NCBI GenBank assembly: GCA_964501415.1 | Contig: CAZCSL010000008.1 | Coordinates: forward strand, 1 to 55,629 | From: B1SED10-225 sp964501415 | GTDB taxonomy: Bacteria; Bacillota_I; Bacilli_A; Izemoplasmatales; Izemoplasmataceae | Length of the DNA stretch: 55,629 bases | Reading direction: 5' to 3' | In this document: in pieces, positions 50,245 to 55,629 of the stretch | Position numbering within the stretch: the stretch's first letter is position 1 | How the letters are laid out: every line of letters starts with the position of its first letter | Made by a program: the position numbers and the translations under genes | The notes under the pieces: model-generated | The model's database searches: none | Told to the model about the DNA's origin: nothing | Seen by the model: the letters and a program-made list of their open reading frames with translations, nothing else

Positions 50245-50709
50245 ATGCGTATTAGAAAAGATTTAAGTGCAAAGACAAACGCGAGATTTGAAGGGTTTGC
50301 CCCTGAGATAATCGTCGTTTTTTTAAGCATTTTAATTATTGTATTTTTAACATGGCATGACTTTTTACGCGCCTTGATTGTGTTTGGTAGTTATTATGTG
50401 ATTACCCTTTTACCGATGTGGTTTAAACCTGGCGTTTCCGTAGGCAAACACATTGCTAAGACTAAAATTGTAAACCTCGATCACTCTGCGCCGTCGATGA
50501 TTAAGCTACATGGTAGGGAATTATCGAAATGGCTATTTGGGTTTTTAAGTCTTGGACTTTATTTTATCATCGCTTTTTTGGTCTTTGCGAATCGCGATGA
50601 TCATCGTAGTTTACATGACCTTCTGTGGCGCACAAAAGTGATACAAAGTGAAGCGGTGTTTGAGGATATAAAGGATGATTATGAGCCTTTTCATAAAACG
50701 GTGTATTAA
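50245..50709 (+). CDS. RDD-family membrane protein
   Basis: A 154-residue protein with three to four membrane segments. The RDD pattern is visible: RFEGFAPEIIVVF at the start, GVSVGKHIAKTKIV in the middle and DHRSLHDLLWRTKV at the end. RDD proteins are thought to take part in ion or small-molecule transport; the details vary. The ATG follows GATGGTGAT. An extended -10 (TGTTATAAT) sits at about 50214-50222. Confidence 0.85.
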   Translation: MRIRKDLSAKTNARFEGFAPEIIVVFLSILIIVFLTWHDFLRALIVFGSYYVITLLPMWFKPGVSVGKHIAKTKIVNLDHSAPSMIKLHGRELSKWLFGFLSLGLYFIIAFLVFANRDDHRSLHDLLWRTKVIQSEAVFEDIKDDYEPFHKTVY

Positions 50710-50722
50710 TTAAGCATCTTCT

Positions 50723-50751
50723 TTGCGTCATGACCACGCTTTGTTTATAAT
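50723..50751 (+). promoter_or_regulatory. Promoter of the FMN reductase gene
   Basis: TTGCGT (50723-50728) and TATAAT (50746-50751), 17 bp apart. Confidence 0.75.
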
Positions 50752-50779
50752 AAATACGAATAATAAAGGAGGTCATGTT

Positions 50780-51316
50780 ATGACTGATACATTAAAGGTC
50801 GGTATTATTTTGGGTTCTACAAGAACTGGTAGAGTCTCACCAAGCGTTGGTGAATGGGTTTTAAAGCAAAGTGAAAAAAATGCAGATGCGACTTATGAGT
50901 TAATCGATATTAAGGACTATCAACTGCCCCTTTTAGGTGAAGGCAGCTCAGATGGCATCAAGCGCTTTAAAGATAAACTAAATACGTTAGATGGTTTTAT
51001 CTTTGTGGTAAGTGAGTATAATCACAGCTTTAGCGCCGCGCTTAAAAACGCTTTAGATCACGCCCGGGAAGAATGGTATCACAAAGCCGCAGGCATCGTC
51101 AGTTATGGTTCTGCTGGTGGGGTGCGTGCAGCTGAACATTTGCGGGGTGTCTTAGGTGAGCTTAACGTTGCCGATGTACGGACCCACGTATTTTTCTCGT
51201 TGTTCGATGATTTTAAAGACCAACGCTTTGCACCAAGAGATGTACACCAAGCGAATATGCAACAATTGTTCAAAGATGTTAATCGTTGGGCACAAGCGCT
51301 TAAAACGATTCGTTAG
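50780..51316 (+). CDS. NADPH-dependent FMN reductase
   Basis: A 178-residue flavodoxin-like protein. GIILGSTRTGRVSPSVGEWV forms the FMN phosphate loop, and FIFVVSEYNHSFSAALKNALDHAREEW is the FMN-binding/quinone-reductase signature. YGSAGGVRAAEHLRGVL follows. Enzymes of this family reduce FMN, quinones or azo dyes using NAD(P)H. ATG 50780 follows AAAGGAGG; the upstream extension from 50723 overlaps the promoter. It is a single-gene unit, bounded by its own promoter and a terminator. Confidence 0.93.
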   Translation: MTDTLKVGIILGSTRTGRVSPSVGEWVLKQSEKNADATYELIDIKDYQLPLLGEGSSDGIKRFKDKLNTLDGFIFVVSEYNHSFSAALKNALDHAREEWYHKAAGIVSYGSAGGVRAAEHLRGVLGELNVADVRTHVFFSLFDDFKDQRFAPRDVHQANMQQLFKDVNRWAQALKTIR

Positions 51317-51320
51317 TAAT

Positions 51321-51350
51321 AAAAAAGCTTACAAAATTGTAAGCTTTTTT
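51321..51350. terminator. Bidirectional intrinsic terminator
   Basis: AAAAAAGCTTAC/GTAAGCTTTTTT, 6-base loop, between the convergent reductase and DUF4097 genes. Confidence 0.85.
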
Positions 51351-52294
51351 TATGGTTGGGTAATTTTTATCGTTCCAGATACCGTTTTTTCTTTTTCGAT
51401 ATCGATATCTGTTTTAGTCTTATTTTCAATCAAAATTGAACCACTCACGCTTTTGAGCTGACATACTTTGGGATAAATCTCTGTGCCTTTAATCCGTCCA
51501 CTGACGCTTTTTAAGTGCAATCGGTGTACTTTGATATCTTCCAAATGGCTGTCTCCACTCACCGTATTGATGGTAATGTCATCTTCAACCGTCAAGGCTT
51601 TCAAATCAGTAAGGCCACTGATTTGAGAAGTGTGAAGTTGTTTTAACGTTAGTTTGCGACCCTTGATTTCTCCGTTTACCGTGTGGAACGTCGCATGGTT
51701 CATGGTTGTATCTAGTGCCGTCAATCGACCATTAACGGTGTTGATATCTGCACTTTCAAGATGCAAGCCTTCAATTAAAACCGGGCCGTTAACACTTTTA
51801 TGATAAATCCGTCTACAAAGCTGTTTAGGAATTTTAACCATAAGCTTGTGTTTCTTCCCTGTGGATAGAAAATTGAATAGACCCATTGATGATTTTTCTT
51901 TGGAACGAATGCACAAGCAATCATCCTCAAACACAATACGGTAACCTTTCATCTCAGCATCATCGGTCCATATTTGTAGATCGTTTGAATCGATAAGGTT
52001 ATAGGTAATGTCCGCATTGCTCGTTTCGGTCTCGATTTTAAACGGCGCTTTTACTGTAAAGGTTTTGAAACGTTCTAAGTCTTTTTCTGCCGTTTGACTG
52101 CCTTCTACTTGGCTTAATTCTTTTGCGATTTTCTCTGGGTCACCAAACTTCTTTGTTAGTTCTGCTTCACTTAAGCCATCTTCAAAAGCCGCTTGAAGCA
52201 TTTCTTCATGATCTTTTAATACTTCTTCAATCACATCTTTAGACAGCGCTTGATTTTCAAGAGCCTTCTTTAAAGCGTTCAGATATTCTTTCAT
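51350..52294 (-). CDS. DUF1700 (HAAS) + DUF4097 protein
   Basis: A 314-residue protein. The first ~60 residues (MKEYLNALKKALENQALSKDVIEEVLKDHEE...KKFGDPEKIAKEL) form the HAAS/DUF1700 helical domain found with PadR regulators. The rest is a DUF4097-type beta-helix with repeated strand motifs (NTVNGRLTALDTTMNHATFHTVNGEIKG, TISGLTDL, NTVSGDSHLED, KSVSGRIKG). It lacks the membrane segments common in DUF1700 proteins. Its start lies inside the PadR gene, with GGAG upstream, so it is translated with the regulator. The function is thought to be in envelope sensing. Confidence 0.85.
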   Translation of the reverse strand: MKEYLNALKKALENQALSKDVIEEVLKDHEEMLQAAFEDGLSEAELTKKFGDPEKIAKELSQVEGSQTAEKDLERFKTFTVKAPFKIETETSNADITYNLIDSNDLQIWTDDAEMKGYRIVFEDDCLCIRSKEKSSMGLFNFLSTGKKHKLMVKIPKQLCRRIYHKSVNGPVLIEGLHLESADINTVNGRLTALDTTMNHATFHTVNGEIKGRKLTLKQLHTSQISGLTDLKALTVEDDITINTVSGDSHLEDIKVHRLHLKSVSGRIKGTEIYPKVCQLKSVSGSILIENKTKTDIDIEKEKTVSGTIKITQP

Positions 52295-52613
52295 AATCTT
52301 TTACTCCTTTATGAATGATTTGATACACACCACCGATAAAACTGTCCCATTCATCGCTTTGTTGTTGATAATACGTATATCCTTTTTTGGTCATCCGGTA
52401 ATACTTTCTTGGTGCGCCTTCATTAGATGCTTCTAAGTAGGTCTCAAAATACCCATCTTTTAACAAACGCCTTAAGATTGGATATACCGTATTTTCATTC
52501 ACATCAATATGCTTAGACAATGATTGAATGATTTTATAGCCATACATATCTTCAAGAGCGAGAACGGACATGACACACAGTTCTACAATCCCGCGTTTAA
52601 ATTGAGGATTCAT
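52257..52613 (-). CDS. PadR-family transcriptional regulator
   Basis: A 118-residue winged-helix regulator. FKRGIVELCVMSVLALEDMYGYKIIQSL, VNENTVYPILRRLLKDGYFETYLEA and APRKYYRMTKKGY are classic PadR motifs. ATG 52611-52613 follows GGAGGTGG. The end of the gene overlaps the DUF1700/DUF4097 gene by 38 bp, a common pairing in which PadR represses the operon. A palindrome in the promoter spacer suits autorepression. Confidence 0.95.
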   Translation of the reverse strand: MNPQFKRGIVELCVMSVLALEDMYGYKIIQSLSKHIDVNENTVYPILRRLLKDGYFETYLEASNEGAPRKYYRMTKKGYTYYQQQSDEWDSFIGGVYQIIHKGVKDYERISERFKEGS

Positions 52614-52633
52614 TGGCGCCACCTCCTAATAGA

Positions 52634-52662
52634 ATTATAACACAGTACTGTTTGTTACACAA
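52634..52662 (-). promoter_or_regulatory. PadR promoter with embedded palindrome
   Basis: On the minus strand TTGTGT (52657-52662) and TATAAT (52634-52639), 17-bp spacer. The spacer holds the perfect palindrome ACAGTACTGT (52642-52651), a likely operator. Confidence 0.7.
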
Positions 52663-52673
52663 TACATAATCAT

Positions 52674-52702
52674 AAAAAAAGTTGGTTTTAACCAACTTTT
52701 TT
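52674..52702. terminator. Bidirectional intrinsic terminator
   Basis: AAAAGTTGGTT/AACCAACTTTT palindrome. It includes the stop codon of the dppA gene. Confidence 0.75.
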
Positions 52703-53506
52703 ACAAATATTAATCATGGTTAGTAGTTTTTGATAAAACGTCTCAAAATGATTGATATCCACCTGCAAGGTATTGCCGCTAACTTGTCTGCATCCTTCCA
52801 AATCACTACCTTTCAAGGCTTGCAGAGGGCTTTTAAATGTAATTTCTGCATCTTCAGCCGTGGATAAAACCGAAGCTTTAAACGCCGATATTGATTTGAT
52901 TGCCTCATTTAGCATGTTGCGGTAATGGTTTTCTAGCTCATCTTTTGCTACATGCGTAGCGGATTCTAGACTATGGGCGGTTTTTACTTGACAAAAAGGA
53001 ATGTCGCCCACTTCTTCTTTGATTTGACCTGCTAAGACATCATCGCCACTGATGCCGATGACAGGGACATTAAACGTCCCAGCATAAAGGGCATTTAAAC
53101 CACTTTCACCATAGCTTTTATCGTTGATTTTAATCTCATGAAAGATGCTTGATGCATACGTATGAGCCAAGATACCTTTGGTGTTTGCTTTCGCATGATA
53201 ACCGATGAGAAAGATGCCATCAAATTGTTCATTCAATCCTTGCATCATGCTTCTGGGTTTGTGCTTGCCGTGAATCAAACTCACCCTAGAATCAAGTTGA
53301 TCGATCAAAAGGTTATCCATCGAACCATGGGCATCGTTAACGACGATGGTTTCAATGCCTTGTTCAAATAAAATATCGGTAATAAGTGTGACCTCACTGG
53401 CCATCAGTTTGCGCGCGTGTTCATACTCAGGGTTGCCTTTGATGACTTGTTCTTTAGTACTGACGCCCCAAAGACCTTCCATATCAACGGAAATATAGAT
53501 TTTCAT
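52688..53506 (-). CDS. dppA: D-aminopeptidase DppA-like (M55 family)
   Basis: A 272-residue zinc peptidase. MKIYISVDMEGLWGVS is the M55 signature with the first metal Asp/Glu. VVNDAHGSMDNLLID, GYHAKANTKGILAHTYAS, NGKSYGESGLNA-like residues and VIGISGDDVLAGQIKEE complete the family pattern. DppA in Bacillus cleaves D-amino-acid peptides and is a toroidal decamer. The start ATG follows AGGAGGCTATTT, which overlaps the stop region of the upstream NuoL-like gene (10-bp gap), so they are probably co-transcribed. The link between the two functions is not obvious. Confidence 0.92.
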   Translation of the reverse strand: MKIYISVDMEGLWGVSTKEQVIKGNPEYEHARKLMASEVTLITDILFEQGIETIVVNDAHGSMDNLLIDQLDSRVSLIHGKHKPRSMMQGLNEQFDGIFLIGYHAKANTKGILAHTYASSIFHEIKINDKSYGESGLNALYAGTFNVPVIGISGDDVLAGQIKEEVGDIPFCQVKTAHSLESATHVAKDELENHYRNMLNEAIKSISAFKASVLSTAEDAEITFKSPLQALKGSDLEGCRQVSGNTLQVDINHFETFYQKLLTMINICKKVG

Positions 53507-53516
53507 AAATAGCCTC

Positions 53517-55628
53517 CTACACTATTGTAAATATAAGCATAATCAGAAAAATAATCGTCACAAAGGTTGTATAAATCAACGCATCACTTTTAATGATGGT
53601 TCTTTCAAAGCGTCGGTTAATCATGTTGGACAAAATGATAAAGCGCTCTAAAAATCCAACATTTTCTTCATTTCTAAACGACAACTTATGCATCGTGTAA
53701 ATATCAATTCGGCACTGCTCACCATACATCGAACGACACGTTTTTAATATAAGCAGGTTAATCGGGTAAAAAACCAAATATTCAAGGCTGAACCACTTGG
53801 GCATTTTAAGCGTAAATAAGTTGAACTTTGTGCCTAGATAAAAGACCACAAATCCTAAGGGAATGATAAATACCATAATCATTAAATCGTTAAAAGCAAA
53901 ATAGTTCATATCGACGATATAACTTTCAATGAAGCCCACATCAAAAGGCAAGCCATAAAGTTGTGGCATGATGAGACGTTGAGTCAATACGTGGGGAAAT
54001 AAACCAATCAAGACAATAAAGACAACAATAGCCAACATAGCGGTATCTAAATTATTGTACTCTGGTTTAAGTTCATTTTCATATTTATGGGGCAATTTAC
54101 CCAAGAACACATGATAGAAAAATTTAACAAACGTCGCTACCGTCCCCGCAGAGATTACGATGAACAACCACTCGGCATAAAGGAACGAAGCATGACCGTA
54201 TTCGTAGGCTTCCACAATGCCGTGGTGTAAGATGGTCTTTGATATATAACCGTTGAAAAGGGGCACGCCACTAATACCGAACGCTGCCACGATAAAGACA
54301 ATCGTCGTCAAAGGTAACTTACGCCAAAGCCCCCCTAGTTTGTACATGTCATATTCTTTGGTGTGATAATAAACCACACCGGCTACCATAAAGAGAAGGC
54401 TTTTAAAGATTGCATGGTTAATAATATGATATAAAGCCCCGGTATAACCCATCGCCCCGAGTTCACCCAAGTACATCACCACGCCGATGCCCATGACGAT
54501 ATAACCCATCTGCGAGACGGAATGATAGGCTAGCATGCGTTTAATATTTGCTTGTTGCAAAGCGAAAAATACACCGATACTCATAGTGATAATACCAAGC
54601 CATATCATCGCAAAGCCGATCGTTTCATTGGTTTGCCAAAGCGTCATATCGTTGGCGCCTGTTTGATTACCCTCAGGAAAATAATAACTGCTCGCCACAC
54701 GCAATATCCCATAAGCGCCGACTTTGATCATGATCCCTGATAATAACGCACTCGCTGGTGTGGGCGCCACGGGATGAGCACGCGGCAACCATACATGCAC
54801 CGGCGCCATACCCGCTTTAATCCCAAAACCAAAAATCAATAAACCGATAATCCAAAATCTAACCCCGGGTAAATCGTGTAACACCGCTATCGCTGAGGTA
54901 AACGTTAAATCTCCCACGTGGTGTTGCATCAAAAGTAGCGCTATCAAAATCGCAAACCCACCAATCAGTCCCATGAATACATAATTGTATCCCGCTTGGT
55001 AGGATTCTTCTTTTTGACCATGGCTCACCAACATATAAGAAGCGATTGTCATCACTTCAAAAAACAAAAACATCGTCAATAAATCCCCAGCCATAATCGC
55101 GCCTAAGACCGAGGCATAGGTAAAAGCCATAAACAAAAAGAAGCGATTGCAATGACGCTCTTTTTTCATGTAATCGTGCGCATACACCATTACCAAAAAC
55201 CATATCACCGAGGTGATCAACAACATCGTAAAGCCCAACATATCAATATAAAAACTTAAACCGAGTCCTAACCAATTGGGCAAATCCAAACTAAACCCGG
55301 CCCCTGAGGCAAGGGGATAGGTAAATAATACCAAAATAATCGTGAAAAACGTCATCACAATCACGACCATATCGCGGGAATGACACGTCTTACGACCTAA
55401 AAATAATTGTATGATACCGCCAGTTATCGGAAATAAAATCAACAATATCGGCAAGCCCTTAAATTCAGAGATCGTGGTGAAAAAACCGGGTAAATCCGCT
55501 AAACCAACGCGTCCCGATAAAAACACCATAATCAAGGCAATGGTAAAAAGGACCAATAGTGAGGAGAAAAACGTGAAGACACGTGATAAGATCTTATCGG
55601 TTGCATGTAAATGAATGGGTAGTCCCAT
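53517..55628 (-). CDS. Proton-pumping membrane subunit, NuoL/MrpD family
   Basis: A ~700-residue protein with about 16-18 membrane segments. The antiporter core is clear: FLFFEVMTIASYMLVS with the conserved Glu, GIKAGMAPVHVWLPRAHPVAPTPASALLSG, and YHIINHAIFKSLLFM with Lys and His. These belong to the proton-conducting family of complex I (NuoL/M/N), Mrp antiporters and membrane hydrogenases. The extra C-terminal part, with two more hydrophobic stretches, makes it longer than typical MrpD (about 490). The first ATG (55626-55628) is one base from the window edge, so the true start, and the rest of the complex, lie beyond. Which complex it serves cannot be told. Confidence 0.85.
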   Translation of the reverse strand: MGLPIHLHATDKILSRVFTFFSSLLVLFTIALIMVFLSGRVGLADLPGFFTTISEFKGLPILLILFPITGGIIQLFLGRKTCHSRDMVVIVMTFFTIILVLFTYPLASGAGFSLDLPNWLGLGLSFYIDMLGFTMLLITSVIWFLVMVYAHDYMKKERHCNRFFLFMAFTYASVLGAIMAGDLLTMFLFFEVMTIASYMLVSHGQKEESYQAGYNYVFMGLIGGFAILIALLLMQHHVGDLTFTSAIAVLHDLPGVRFWIIGLLIFGFGIKAGMAPVHVWLPRAHPVAPTPASALLSGIMIKVGAYGILRVASSYYFPEGNQTGANDMTLWQTNETIGFAMIWLGIITMSIGVFFALQQANIKRMLAYHSVSQMGYIVMGIGVVMYLGELGAMGYTGALYHIINHAIFKSLLFMVAGVVYYHTKEYDMYKLGGLWRKLPLTTIVFIVAAFGISGVPLFNGYISKTILHHGIVEAYEYGHASFLYAEWLFIVISAGTVATFVKFFYHVFLGKLPHKYENELKPEYNNLDTAMLAIVVFIVLIGLFPHVLTQRLIMPQLYGLPFDVGFIESYIVDMNYFAFNDLMIMVFIIPLGFVVFYLGTKFNLFTLKMPKWFSLEYLVFYPINLLILKTCRSMYGEQCRIDIYTMHKLSFRNEENVGFLERFIILSNMINRRFERTIIKSDALIYTTFVTIIFLIMLIFTIV

Positions 55629-55629
55629 A

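Overview
The window looks like the chromosome of a low-GC Gram-positive bacterium with a reduced genome, probably near the Mollicutes (Izemoplasma, Acholeplasma or Haloplasma-like). The reasons are strong AGGAGG-type ribosome sites, TTGACA/TATAAT promoters, Bacillus-like gene order (truB-ribF-rpsO-pnp, mutS2-trxA with divergent rnhC, xerD-deoB, lepA-hemW) and a Bacillus-type RNase P RNA. TGA is an ordinary stop codon here, unlike in Mycoplasma. This placement is an inference. I see no prophage, insertion sequence, transposase or CRISPR array.

Layout. 0-3.8 kb: the edge of a 2-hydroxyacyl-CoA dehydratase activator gene, a three-gene operon of small proteins sharing a helical hairpin, and queA-ruvB. 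3.9-10.3 kb: two tandem genes for very long soluble coiled-coil proteins. 10.4-28.1 kb: a mostly leftward housekeeping block (deoB, xerD, hemW, lepA, an AraC-type regulator, rnpB, pnp, rpsO, ribF, truB, trxA, mutS2). 28.2-34 kb: rnhC, a DUF1576 membrane protein and an operon containing a FakA-DegV fusion. 34-40 kb: transport genes, namely two nucleobase permeases (the first under a guanine-type riboswitch), a cation/Ca exchanger and feoAB. 40-42.7 kb: two divergent small SAM-binding proteins that resemble nicotianamine synthase, one of them in an overlapping operon with a lipid flippase-like protein and a phosphatidylserine-synthase-like enzyme. 42.7-46.8 kb: the most interesting region (below). 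46.8-55.6 kb: an M20 amidohydrolase with a structured leader, a DJ-1 protein, tRNA-Arg, small membrane proteins, a flavin reductase, a PadR/DUF4097 pair, a DppA peptidase and a NuoL/MrpD-like ion pump subunit.

The main discovery candidate is at 42.7-46.8 kb. A cytoplasmic regulator with an XRE-type helix-turn-helix and a helical C-terminus (RRNPP/Rgg-like) is divergent from a small gene for a secreted precursor. That precursor is a signal peptide followed by almost perfect tandem copies of a 21-residue unit (three full copies and one partial). Every base difference between the copies that I can see is synonymous. A 22-bp DNA box, identical at 20 of 22 positions, occurs twice. One copy is upstream of the peptide gene and the other is upstream of a PAS-GGDEF-EAL gene, in the same orientation relative to each. 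This suggests a peptide-pheromone circuit whose output includes cyclic-di-GMP turnover. A 91-residue orphan protein is co-transcribed with the peptide gene.

Coordinates of genes use the start codon best supported by its ribosome site, which often lies inside the longest open frame. Functions come from motif recognition by eye; no database search was possible.
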